64,000 nucleotides of DNA, from positions 62,001 to 126,000 of the forward strand of contig CANTFK010000661.1 of NCBI GenBank assembly GCA_947646735.1. The letters are read 5' to 3'. Below the pieces are notes generated by a model, which saw nothing but the letters and a program-made list of their open reading frames with translations, had not been told where the DNA came from and made no database searches. This document shows positions 11,304 to 21,848 of this stretch, piece by piece. The DNA is from Peronospora farinosa. Its lineage: Eukaryota > Oomycota > Peronosporomycetes > Peronosporales > Peronosporaceae. Position 1 is the first letter of the stretch. The number at the start of each line of letters is the position of its first letter. The position numbers and the translations under genes were made by a program.

Positions 11304-11636
11304 ATGCCCGAGTTTGAAATGAGCGATTCATCGTACTTTGACGCTCCAGATTTATTTCTGGATCACGCGACCTTCCCCCATCTCACAGGTGTTGAGCGGG
11401 ATGCCCTTAATCGCCTCGCGGCGATATTGGGAGAGGCGTCCGTCAAGTCGCTGATGAGAGTAGCGACCCCTGATGGGCAACGCCTCGCCATACATGTGTT
11501 TATGGCACGCGAGCTCGCCGAATCCAATCGGCAAGGTTTAACTCCCTCGCGACCATCATGGAACGATTCCGTGAAGATGGAAACCTCTTACTACTCAGGA
11601 GAAGGTAAAGATCGATTGTCGCTGAATCGATGGTGA
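11304..11636 (+). CDS. B2 Gag N-terminal fragment
   Basis: 110-codon frame identical in protein to 8140-8472, in gag position after LTR and primer site. It has an early stop and no nucleocapsid motif in frame. It should be read as the surviving start of a truncated gag; the assignment is positional. Loss of the rest in exactly the same way as in B1 shows that the decay predates the duplication or homogenisation of the arms. Confidence 0.55.
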   Translation: MPEFEMSDSSYFDAPDLFLDHATFPHLTGVERDALNRLAAILGEASVKSLMRVATPDGQRLAIHVFMARELAESNRQGLTPSRPSWNDSVKMETSYYSGEGKDRLSLNRW

Positions 11637-11945
11637 CATCCCAACCTTTCATCCTTCGTGCGCTGCGCGCACGGTAAAATGGCACCACTACGAGTGGTGA
11701 TTTATGTCTGATTATTGTCAGCTTACATGTCGTCGGTGTCCGGCGACCTCTCCGAGCGCTCCTGGAATCAGTAGCGATGAGCAGCCTCTTTCTTGAATCT
11801 TGTTTATCGATGCTGCCTCCCAGCATGCAGGACCGCGAGGGACCTGGTCGTCAGGATGGCTGATGGTAAACAACACCGCGTATCGAGGCGCGAAGTGATG
11901 TTGCCGTATACGTTGACGGTTTTTGCAATAATGATGATTTCTTGG

Positions 11946-14900
11946 TGATCGCGATGAATTTTGCATTCGATGCATCCTGGACATGCCATGGTTGGCGCTT
12001 TATAAACCCCAGGTCGACTGGTTAGCCAGATCAGTGATTGCGTCGACGCAGGTTTAGACTTCAGTGAAGTTTTTATCCATCTCTTGGTGTCTTCAAGTGA
12101 TTGGCCCAACGTCAAATTTGTGGATCGTGATTAAATGACTCAGGCGGTGCACAGAGCGGGCAATGTCTCTTCCTGTACTGCTCTTGCTGCTCTTCTGGAG
12201 TGACTTCTCGCTTCACAGCGAGGAGAACGACGAGGACGACGCGGTCGAACAGGGTTCCTGCGCGCCAATAGTGCGGTTGTTCCCGCACGTGAATTCAGTG
12301 GTTGAACCGGGATTTCCATATGCATCCATTGTGGTAGAGTAGGGGCTCCTACAAGGGCAATGTGACGACGAGCAGGAGCTCTCCGATGAGTGTAATGTGG
12401 ATAGACAGGAGGCCTCACGTGTGAGCATGATGGTCGAACCAGGATTCCCATCATCACCCATTGTGTTCAAACCGAGGTTCCTACATGGGCAAATTGTGGT
12501 TGAGCAGGGGATCCCACACGGGGTTACGGCGGCCAAGCAGAAGCTCCCACATCAAGTGTCGACGGTCGAGTATGGGCTACTCCCGTCAAGCGTTTCTGGC
12601 ATTATGGATAAAAACATCCAGTGTCTAGAGGGGGTGATGGTTTATCGCCTGGCTGCGGTTCGCTAGCTTCGAGTAGTGGCTCGAAGCAGGTGGGGCCCCA
12701 ACCATCGATAATTCAGCGTTGGAATGTGTCCACGCTATCGTGTATGTGGGAGGGAGTCCACAAAGGCGCCAACACATTGAAGTCGCGAGTTTACCTCGCG
12801 ACGCGTCTTCAATTACAAGCCTCCAGGGCTCTCTTGGAAGCATTTACTACGTGACCTTAAGGAAGGAACTGTGGAAAAAGTGTGTATGATGACTAAAGAG
12901 ATGGTTACCGTGACATATGACGCGTTCTCGTAGCGCTGAACCAAAGTCAGCGCGTGATGAACGATTTGCGTCGAGGTCATGGGAAGCTCTACGAGAGTCT
13001 GGTAACCCTGTCTACGACATTGCTCGTGAGTATACAGACGTGTTCCCGGACAAGATTCCGGCTGAATTTCCTGCTGATCTAAATGTTCGGTACGAGATTG
13101 ATCTCGTGCCAGGTTTGAAGTATTGTGTGACACGGCAGTGGCCGCTGCATCGAGATCAAGTCGAAACTATTGACGCATTCTTTGAAGGCCGCCGCAAGGC
13201 GGGTCATATGCGTGAGACATTCGAGTCCAACCTTCTGCGTGAAGAAGGCTGCGAGAGGCTAGCGGATAGTGCATGCGTTTTGATAAGTTAAATGATGCCA
13301 CTATTTCTATATCCCCAGAAATGACATGGTGCAAAATTTCATGTCAGGAAGTGTCATCTTCAGTGCTATCGATCCAACCGATGGCTTTTATCAGATTTTG
13401 ATGCGACCGAGCGACATACCACTCACAGCGGTGAGTACCCCAAGTGGATGGTTATGGGAGTGGCTGGTTATGCCACAAGGACTGAATAATGCACCGGCCG
13501 CTTTCAATCGCATGGTGTCTCAAGTCTTGATACCACTTCGGAACTTTGCTCCAAGTTATTTTAACGACATTTTTGTCCACCGTCGCGTTGAGGGCAGCCT
13601 CAGCGATGTCCAAGTACACCTTCAACATTTGCTACATGTGTTTCAAGTTATGAGAGACAATAAGTTGTATGCGAATATCAAGAAGTGTGTCTTTTTTGCA
13701 CCGGAGATTCGGTGCTGGGGTGTTGTGTGAGTAATCAGGAGTTCGAGCTGATCCAGAGAAGGTGTCGTCAATCTGTTCTTGGACCACACCCAAGAAACCT
13801 ACGGAGTTGCGCCAGTGGCTCGGCTAATTACTTGCATAAGTATGCAAAGGATTATGCTGGTTCTATACAGCCTTTGTCGTCACTCTTGAAGAAAGACGCC
13901 CCATGGTAGTGGCGTCCAGAGCATCAAGCAGCTTTCGATGCAGTGAAGAATAGCCTGATGTCAGCGCCAGTGCTGTTCCTACGAGACCAAGCTGTTTCAC
14001 GTGGTATGCGATGCCAGTGATTTCGCAATCAGTTGTGCCCTCATGCAATTTGATGATGAGGGCCATGAACGAGTCGTGAGTTATCATCGAGACAGATGAA
14101 GCCAGCTGAGAAGGACCATCCAGTTCACGACAAGTAGTTGTTAGCGATGCGTTACGCACTCATCAAGTTTTGCGTGCATCTGCTTGGTGAACGTACATTT
14201 GATTTTTATACCGATCATGCATCGCTGCGCACAGCGATAAAGAGTCCACATCTGTCCCAACGGATGGCACGATGGCTTTCATTCTTCTCCGAGTACAATT
14301 TCGTCGTACATTACAAGCCGGGCAAGACGAATATTCTCGCCGATGCTCTGTCACTTCAACGATACAGCCTGAACGGAGATTTGTTTCAGTACAGCATCGA
14401 TCAATTTAAAGCTCCTCGCACGGTGATCGCCAACGACATGGATTTGCGTCTTGGATCATTAACGAGTATCACGATGCCCCAGCTGTCGGCCACTTAGGCC
14501 ACGAAAATACTTTCGCGGCTATATCTCGGGACTTCTTCTGGCCTCACTTGTATAAGTGGGTGCGCAACTAAATTCGAGCATGCAAAATCTGCCAGCGAGT
14601 GAAGCCATCTCCGTATTCGCAGGCCCCCCTGATACCGTTGCCGATTGCAGCTGAGGCCTGGCGTTCAGTTTCGATGAACTTCATCGTACGATAGTCAAGA
14701 TCGAACGGGTGTTCTAGTTTGGGTCGACAGATTTAGCAAGATGACACATCTAGTGCCTGTTCACGCTGCGATCACCGCGATAGAGACCGCGGCGCACTTC
14801 ATTGATGCGGTGTTACGCTATCACGGATCGCCATAAAACATTGTTTCGGACCGCAATCCTCGATTCACATTCGCATTTTGGACGTCAATGTTCCAGCTCC

Positions 14901-15702
14901 TCGGGACGAAGCTGTAGATGTCGACAGTAAACGGATGGGCAAACCGATCTCGTACACCGAGTCCTAAAATATGTCCTTCAAAGTTATGCTACTTCATTCA
15001 CGAGTTGGAGTGCATTCATACTACTTGATAATCTCGCACTCATCCATGCTGTACACGCGTCAGCAATCTTGACGCCATTGTTTGCTAATTCGGCTCGACA
15101 CTCTCGCATTTTTACTCTTCTTGCCGTGAGGCGACCCACGGCACCTCGTGACTCCACTATAGAGGGGGATGACGGTGATAAACAAGTATCGAGTGCAGCT
15201 CACGACATTTTGAGCGCAAATGTAGTAAACCGATCCAGGGCAGTCTGCTGTACTAGTGCCACGTTGTGTCGCGTCCCTTTTAGCTTGATGGACTACGAAG
15301 ACAATTAGTAACCCGTCTTCGAGCAAGCGTTCACCTACTACCAACTACGCGGCAATTGAGTCGGTACGACCAACTGATGACATGGCCGTGTCAGAGTTTA
15401 CACTCCAACGTCAATCCATCACCCGGTTTGTACGTGATGCACTTCAGTCTGCAGTGGACAAGCAGAAAGAGAACGCTAATAAACATGGCAGAAATGACAC
15501 GAACAAGCTCAAGAAAGGTGATCGTGTACTGTTGTCTACCGAAGGTCTAAGGGTTTCAGCGGTTACTAACCTAAGTTCGAGCAAATTCGCTCCACGCTTC
15601 ATCGGTCCATTCGCGTTTCTGAAGTCGATCGTTGATGATTACACGCTGGATGTTAACTCTTCGTTGCGACTTCACCCGACGTTCTACGTCGGGCGACTAT
15701 AG
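11946..15702 (+). pseudogene. B2 pol remnant: protease, RT, RNase H, integrase
   Basis: Plus-strand mirror of the B1 pol remnant. Pre-RT 12917-13291, RT 13326-13730 with YFND (Asn codon at 13563-13565), RNase H 14138-14497, GPY/F region 15382-15702 ending HPTFYVGRL. All major stops match those of B1. Single-residue differences such as FFAPEIRC here against FCAPEIQC in B1 show slow drift after the arms became identical. Confidence 0.85.
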
Positions 15703-15715
15703 GAATATTGTCTGA

Positions 15716-16264
15716 CTACGCTTCACGGGTTGGCTTTGATGCCGAATTCAGGGGCCCGTAGGTCGATCGGCCTTCCCATCGTGTTCGACGCGCCGATGAC
15801 ACCGGTCGCGGCTGCGATGCCATCTGTACACGACCAAGCACCTGTCGCTCCAGAACCCTCATCCGCTCGAGCAATTCACGGTTCGACTGCCGGATCTCAC
15901 TCGTAGTTCTCTCCGCCTGTGTAGCACGTTCAAGAGCAGCCTCAGCTTCAAGCAGAGCATCGGTAGCCTTGTTTACAGCCTTATCGACATTATCCTGGGC
16001 AATCAGGACACCAGTATTAGCATAGTGAGGTCCCACCACCGCTTGTGGATGCGGAAGGCCAGGTACGCTGGATTGTGAATCGTATTGTGGGTCACGAGAA
16101 TCCTCCCCGTGCAGTGATGCAGTCGGCTCATGAGAAACGCGCAGCTCCATCCGCGCGCAAATATCGTATACGCTGTCTTGGGTTCTCAAACGAGAAGGAT
16201 ACGTGGAACCGCTTTCTTTGCTTCTTCTCGACTTTCCAGATGTTGTTCGGTCATACGAGTCCAT
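15716..16264 (-). CDS. Accessory ORF of B2, opposite to pol
   Basis: 182-codon mirror of the frame at 3512-4060, with one visible residue difference (Thr for Ile in KATDALLEAEAA). It is convergent with pol and ends 14 bp from it. It has the same coiled-coil segment near the C-terminus, and the same Arg/Ser-rich region lies just upstream on its strand (about 16290-16470) in a shifted frame. Retention of an open 182-codon frame in two otherwise wrecked elements may be chance, since the arms are near identical and count as one observation. Confidence 0.5.
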   Translation of the reverse strand: MDSYDRTTSGKSRRSKESGSTYPSRLRTQDSVYDICARMELRVSHEPTASLHGEDSRDPQYDSQSSVPGLPHPQAVVGPHYANTGVLIAQDNVDKAVNKATDALLEAEAALERATQAERTTSEIRQSNRELLERMRVLERQVLGRVQMASQPRPVSSARRTRWEGRSTYGPLNSASKPTREA

Positions 16265-17144
16265 GGAGTCGGGCTACTCCGATGCGAACGTGAGCGTGAA
16301 TGTTCTCGTGCTGAGCAAAAACAGTGAGGCGATCCACGCCGTCGAGAACGAGAACGATGACGTGAACGAGAACGAGAACTTCGTGGTGAATATATATCAC
16401 TACGTCTACGAGACGAGATCCTCGCAGCAGGACGGGCAGGCGAACTTGTCGCTGCCCTGCGCTGATCATTCAGCCGAGATCGACTTCGCTGTCATGAGTG
16501 GTGCTGCTACCACGAATAAGTGCATTTCTCCTTTCGCTCAGACTTCGTTTGTATTTCCCAATATAACCTCGTTTTCGTTCGCTGAGTGGACACTCAGAGA
16601 TGTGTCGTCGCCATTCGTCACGAGTTGAACGTGGCATCGAGTCACAAGAGCGACATCATTCGTTGACATGGACAAAGCAGAGGCTGCCCTCATTGCAAGC
16701 ATTCTCACACATCGTTTCGCGTAGCGCGCCGATCGAGTATTCGGCGCGAAAGTGTTCTCGATTGGCGAGCACACTGCTGGAAGCTGCTACCATCCTCGAG
16801 CATCCAATTTTCCAACGTCGGATGAATGCGCACCAGGAACGTTGCAGGGCTTCGTATCCGATTCCATCAAGACTCTTTCCACGCAGTTAGCGAAAACGCC
16901 GGAAGTAGTCCTGCATCGTTTCCAGTGAGTCTGAAGCGTGAGCTCCGGATAAGTCATATAGTGCCCAAAGGATGAGTTGTTGGTTCATCACGTGGATAGT
17001 TGCACTACCGCTGATGGTGCTTGGAAGTGCTGCTGCAGTGTTGGGAGTCGTGTGGTCGACCATTGCTTGGTTCAGTTGTGAGCGTTGGAGTTTCGACAAG
17101 TTAAGCACACACGGCTGGTGAGTGCTGTTTTAAAAAGGGAGTAA

Positions 17145-17330
17145 TGTAGTGGCCACAATGCATATGTCACACAAACAGAAATATACAATTACGTCTGTAT
17201 GCAATTGCTGCGCCCGAATAGCGGGCACAGCGTGGCAATTGTTATTGGTTTATTATTGATGCCTATAGATACAATATGTATCAATGGTATATTAACTTGA
17301 AAATGTCTTGTTCCCGAAAGGCGGAAACAA
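17145..17330 (+). repeat. LTR 4 (truncated 3' LTR of B2)
   Basis: Starts TGTAGTGGCC and matches LTR 1 exactly for 133 bp. It then follows the LTR 2 version (with ATATACCATTGATAC on the reverse strand) and is lost after about 17330. No target duplication is visible. Confidence 0.75.
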
Positions 17331-17491
17331 GTAAATGATATATAACGGGGAGGTCTTAAAGGGGTTCGTGGACTCGTGGGACTCGTGTAACTATTGGCCC
17401 GTCATATATTTCCTTATAAAGACGTAGCTTGCTACTAAATAATTTTTAGACAACGGCAAAACAAATTCAATGCATCGTATGTCTATTTCGT

Positions 17492-19618
17492 CTAGTCGCT
17501 GTTGTGCTTCTCAAACAGTAACTTTTGCTTCGATTGCTCCTTGACCAATTTCTTTATCTGACCCTTGCTCAGTGGCTCGCCGGCGGCATCATGCGTCGGT
17601 AGACCCTGACATTCGTATGCACCAACCAGGACAGCATGTTAGCACCATATACATAACTTCAAAAAAGCGATCACTTACGTTGTCGTCGAACTTCGAAAAC
17701 TTGTCCTTCATGTCCAGGAACATCTCGCTCGGCGAGATCTTGGCTTTTTCTGCAATCTCCGCCTTCTTGCGAGCCTCTTCCTCGAGTCGCAGACGCTTTT
17801 GCTCCTCTTTCTTTACCTTCTCTTGCTTTTTTTTTCAATCTCCTCAAGCAGCTCATCCTTATTGGCCAACTTCCACACGGCAGCACCGGCAGAGCGGTCT
17901 TCCAGACGCACACCAGCATACGGTAGCTTTTCATCACGCACCACATCGCAAAGACGCAGCACCGTACGAGCCAGAGCCTCAGCATCGCCGTCGTCAGCAG
18001 ATGCAGAGCGTGCCGCCTCTCGAATTTCATCACGGAACTGCGCAAAAATATCAAGCACTGGCGAGAGCACAGTCTCTTCATCAGCACCACTAGCACCGCC
18101 GGAGCTGAGCGGAAAACCAATGTCCGTGGCCGACGTGACAAGGCCGAACACAGACAGGATGCGCGTGATATACTCCGCACATGCACGAATCAACATCGAC
18201 GCCTGCTCCTCGATGTCCCGCGCCATGTAGCGATTAACCTCCTTAGACAACTGCTGCAGGTGCAGCAGCGCCAACGGAGTGTTGATGTCATCGCTTAGCG
18301 CGCGAAAAACTTTGTCCTTGCAATCAAGCAGAGCACCATGCAGAGTCTTCTCCACAGATGTCCACTTTTGCGTCTTTTCCACACCAAGCTCGCGGAGACG
18401 CGCCTTTACGTTAGCAAAAAACTCTGTGAAGAAACGGTCAACACCTACAGCCTCATCCATCGAGTTGTCGTTGTAGTCCATGGGCACGTTGTACTTGTGA
18501 AGCAAGAACAAGAAGCGCAGTTGGCGCGGTGAGTTGTCCAAAAGCGCCTCCTGGATCTTCACAAAATTCTTGAGGCTTTTCGACATCTTTAAGCCTTCAA
18601 TGTTTAAGTGGCCTGTGTGCACAAAGTAGTTGACCCATTGCGAGAAATCAAAGTACGCCTCGGACTGCGCAATCTCATTGTCATGGTGTGGAAAACGCAG
18701 GTCAATACCACCAGAGTGAACATCAATTTTACCCCCGGCAAGGTGTTTAAGCGCGTCACTCGCCATCGCAGAGCACTCTATGTGCCATCCCGGCCGTCCA
18801 TCACCCCATGGTGAGGACCAGAACGGCTCGCCGCTCTTAGACTTTTTCCAAAGAGCAAAGTCGCTGACGTTGCGCTTGTCTGTCTGTCCAGCAGACAGTG
18901 CACCTTCACCTTCCGCGAGCAACTCCGACTGCCCGACATTTTCTGGCAACAGCTTTCCGTATGCCTTGCCCTTCGAGCATCCAAAGGCCGCCGTGTCGAA
19001 GTATACAGACCCATTGCTCTCGTAGGCAAAACCATTCTTAATAATTCCTTCGACAAACTCCACCACTTCCGGCACGTACTCACTCACACGAGTAATGACA
19101 GTAGGGTTCTTGATATTGAGTGCTGCCATGTCGTCCAGGAACGACTTTTCCCAGTACTTGGACAATTCACGGGTGCGGCACATATTCTCTTCAGCAGGCT
19201 GTTGGGCGGCCCACTCCATGACAAGCTTGGACTTTTGGTCTTTGTCTGTGGGCAGTTCTTTGCCGGGGTTGGCCGCTAGCCAGCCAGTCTCCGCGGCCCG
19301 CAGGATGATCTTATCGTCGATGTCCGTGATGTTCATGACAAGCTCCACCTCCAGACCAAAGTATTCCTCAAGAATGCGACGAACATAGTCAAAGCATGTA
19401 TAAGTGCGACCATGGCCCAAGTGCGTCTGGTCATACACCGTGGGGCCGCACATGTACCAGAGAACGCGCTTGCCCTGCATGGGCACGAAAGCGTTCTTAG
19501 TACGTGTCATGCTATTGTATAGACGAAGAGGGTAATGTGTGTCCCAGTACTTTGTCAGGCCATTAATGGGTCGCGGAGGAAACCATGTAGGCTGCTTCAC
19601 AGCGGGAACTTCACTCAT
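17492..19618 (-). CDS. Cysteinyl-tRNA synthetase, cytosolic type
   Basis: Charges tRNA-Cys with cysteine. Exon 1 (19618 down to 17679) encodes a class I synthetase: CGPTVYD at residues 57-63, the HIGH-type HLGH at 66-69, zinc-site WHIECSAMA, GGIDLRFPHHDNEIAQSE, and KMSKS at about 343-347. As given, the frame ends after 601 residues at EKKSKRR because a run of nine T (17827-17835, A on the coding strand) is one base out of phase. One more base in that run would continue into a Lys/Glu-rich tail ending KFDDN, then a 73-bp intron (17606-17678) and a last exon 17492-17605 coding GLPTHDAAGEPLSKGQ, the usual eukaryotic CysRS C-terminus. So the gene reads as frameshifted, by sequencing error or mutation. 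It shares a 283-bp divergent promoter with the phosphatase gene. The last exon lies about 160 bp from B2. Confidence 0.9.
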
Positions 19619-19901
19619 CGCGTCACGTCACCAAAAGATCTGCTGGAGTCAGGTTCGGCTAGCCAGTAATTGATTTTACAAAAACTGGTCCGGTGATTGG
19701 AGAAAACGTCTAAGCTCAATGATTGGCTACAATGATAGACTTGAGATAAAACAATTATATCGTCAGAACGTGATAAAAGAAAATATAATTGCTGTAATCG
19801 ATGTTTAAACGAGATTCGATAGCATAGTGAATTAGCGATACCGCGATCTTCAAATGAAGCTAAAACGTTTGCGTCGTTATAGTCGTTAACCTGCCGGTAA
19901 C

Positions 19902-21848
19902 ATGGCACGCGCGTCTTCAGCACTGCTGGCGGTGCTGCTTTGCAAGTTGGCCTTCATTGCATCTTCTGTTGCTTTTCCTCCTCCACCCCGTGTCGCAGTC
20001 GCCGCGCGCCAACAAGAACCAAACGATTTTGAAGACTTCGAGAAGCGCGAGGTGGAGAATTGCGTGCCATACGACGTCCGCTCATCCATTGTAGGCTCAC
20101 GTGCTGTTGTAGAATGGGCCACGCGACGCACGTATATACGGAAAGTGAAGTTACAGAAAGCGAAGGACCGCAGCCCCGCACTCGCCAACCCATGGCGCTC
20201 TTGCCACGACGTTTCTGCTGAGGTGGAAGTACGATATCGTCGACTGGGCGATAATGACACAATGTTTGTCATTGGAGACAGAGAGGAACTTTTTACCAGG
20301 AAAGAGGCCATTACGTACACTACGGACGGAGCTACGCTCACTTCACATACAGCGTTCATCAACTTGCAAGAAGAAACACAAAATGTGGCGTACGAGTTTG
20401 TTGTTGGCTCCATGTTCCATGGCTGGTCAGCAGTGCATCGACTAGGTATCAATGTCCCGTTTCGAGGATTACTAGCAGAACGATGCCGTCCGAAGCACGT
20501 GCACATGGCTTACGGTCTACGGCCAGGCAGCTTGGCTGTGCAATGGATGACCAAGGAATTTTGCGGGGAAGGAAACGCTCAGTTGCAAATGGTGGAAGGG
20601 TATCATGCCCATATTGAGTTGGAAGGACCGAATGCTACTCCTGTGTTTGCCTGGGCCAACTCGACGCTGTTTGAAGACGATGGCAAGAAGCATTCCAAGC
20701 GCTGGCTGCATGTTGTGAGACTTGAGGGCTTAAGGCCGTACACTCGGTATACTTATGTTGTCGGCAATGCATACTACAAGGCGTGGTCGATTCCGTATGT
20801 CACCAAGACTGCGCCAGCCCCTCTACTCGCTGGAGAGAAACCCAAACCTACGCGATTTTTGGTCACGGGAGACATTGGCTACCAGAATGCAGCCACATTG
20901 CCGATGATGCAGTCTGAGGTGGCAGAAGGAGTCGTGGAGGGTGTTGTTTCCGTCGGGGACTACGCTTACGATCTGGACATGATTAATGGTCACGTTGGAG
21001 ATATCTTTATGCAGGAGATTGAGCCGATTGCTGCAAGCGTGCCTTTTATGGTGTGTCCTGGCAACCACGAGACTCACAATGTATTCAGCCACTACTCACA
21101 GCGTTTCCGACTCATGCCAAGCAATGAGAATAAAGGTGTGCAGACCATCCACACCGGCGGGCCTTCCAAGGAAGCGTACCCCAACGAGGTGCCGAACAAC
21201 TGGTTCTATTCATTTGATGTCGGTCTCGTTCATTTCACGATCATCTCGACTGAGATTTACTTCAAAAAAACTCTGGATGTCGACGGAGATGTAATTGCAC
21301 GGCAGGAGGCATGGCTCGAGCAAGATCTTGCTCTGGCAAATGCAAACCGTGAGCAAACTCCTTGGCTTGTAGTTATTGGACACCGTCCCATGTACTGCAC
21401 CTCTGACGACACAAACTGCGGCAAGAAGGCTGCAATGCTGCGGGACAAGCTTGAGGACAAGTTTTTCATGCACGGTGTTGATCTGTACTTATGTGGCCAC
21501 CAGCACAACTACGAGCGAGCCTATGATGTGTACAAGTCCCAAACGTGGAAACGTACTCGAAATATGCGTGCCACCACGCACATCTTGACGGGCGCATCGG
21601 GTCAGTACTTGACGTCAATTATGCGCAAGTCATTTGAAAAACCAGCTGAGGTCTGGGACGCTTTCCGCAACTCCATTTTCGGTTACTCACGTATGGACGT
21701 CATAAATGCCACGCATTTGCACTGGCAGCAAGTAGAAGCCGACCCCGAAAACCCAGCAGCTCGTGGGTTATACGGCCACATTGTAGACGACGTGTGGTTC
21801 GTACAGGAGCATCACGGCAGCTTCGCGCCCATTCAAGCTGCGCTATAG
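19902..21848 (+). CDS. Purple acid phosphatase (metallophosphoesterase), secreted
   Basis: Hydrolyses phosphate monoesters at acid pH with a two-metal centre. The 648-residue single-exon protein begins with a signal peptide (hydrophobic residues about 5-25, ending near SSVAFPPPP). The five metal-binding blocks of the family are present in order: GDIGY (about 323-327), GDYAYD (about 352), GNHE (about 387), VVIGHRPMYC (about 490-499) and GHQHNYER (about 532-539). The N-terminal fibronectin-like part (about 100-300) is as in plant-type high-molecular-weight PAPs. The length is typical. It is probably exported to the cell surface or medium for phosphate scavenging. The start is the first ATG after the divergent promoter shared with CysRS and gives a good signal peptide. 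Confidence 0.93.
   Translation: MARASSALLAVLLCKLAFIASSVAFPPPPRVAVAARQQEPNDFEDFEKREVENCVPYDVRSSIVGSRAVVEWATRRTYIRKVKLQKAKDRSPALANPWRSCHDVSAEVEVRYRRLGDNDTMFVIGDREELFTRKEAITYTTDGATLTSHTAFINLQEETQNVAYEFVVGSMFHGWSAVHRLGINVPFRGLLAERCRPKHVHMAYGLRPGSLAVQWMTKEFCGEGNAQLQMVEGYHAHIELEGPNATPVFAWANSTLFEDDGKKHSKRWLHVVRLEGLRPYTRYTYVVGNAYYKAWSIPYVTKTAPAPLLAGEKPKPTRFLVTGDIGYQNAATLPMMQSEVAEGVVEGVVSVGDYAYDLDMINGHVGDIFMQEIEPIAASVPFMVCPGNHETHNVFSHYSQRFRLMPSNENKGVQTIHTGGPSKEAYPNEVPNNWFYSFDVGLVHFTIISTEIYFKKTLDVDGDVIARQEAWLEQDLALANANREQTPWLVVIGHRPMYCTSDDTNCGKKAAMLRDKLEDKFFMHGVDLYLCGHQHNYERAYDVYKSQTWKRTRNMRATTHILTGASGQYLTSIMRKSFEKPAEVWDAFRNSIFGYSRMDVINATHLHWQQVEADPENPAARGLYGHIVDDVWFVQEHHGSFAPIQAAL

Larger units (their letters stand above)
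11085..17277 (-). repeat. Right arm of 6.19-kb inverted repeat
   Basis: Mirror of 2499-8690. Small differences prove it is not a literal copy: for example Ala versus Glu at the end of the frame at 3002-3238 and 16538-16774, Ile versus Thr in the accessory frame, and Cys versus Phe in the RT fragment at 6046-6450 and 13326-13730. The 2.4-kb spacer would form the loop of a long hairpin transcript. Confidence 0.9.
10948..17330 (+). mobile_element. Gypsy element B2, right arm of the palindrome, inactive
   Basis: Mirror image of B1, with gag-pol on the plus strand: 5' LTR 10948-11277, primer site, gag 11304-11636, pol remnant to 15702, minus-strand accessory frame 15716-16264, and a truncated 3' LTR 17145-17330. 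It carries the same stops, frameshifts and YFND active site as B1. The outer end of the 3' LTR is missing, and only about 160 bp separate it from the end of the CysRS gene. Because of the inferred inversion, the 5' LTR at 10948 probably belonged originally to the B1 insertion. Confidence 0.85.

Noticed and set aside
2499..17277. Palindrome as a pure assembly or fold-over artefact
   Set aside because: Arms differ by many scattered substitutions and the LTR ends differ strongly, and the outer flanks (A' halves with GATTC) are consistent with a real rearrangement. Long reads would still be needed to close the question.
17671..18186. Long minus-strand frame overlapping CysRS
   Set aside because: It is an out-of-phase shadow of the CysRS coding strand.
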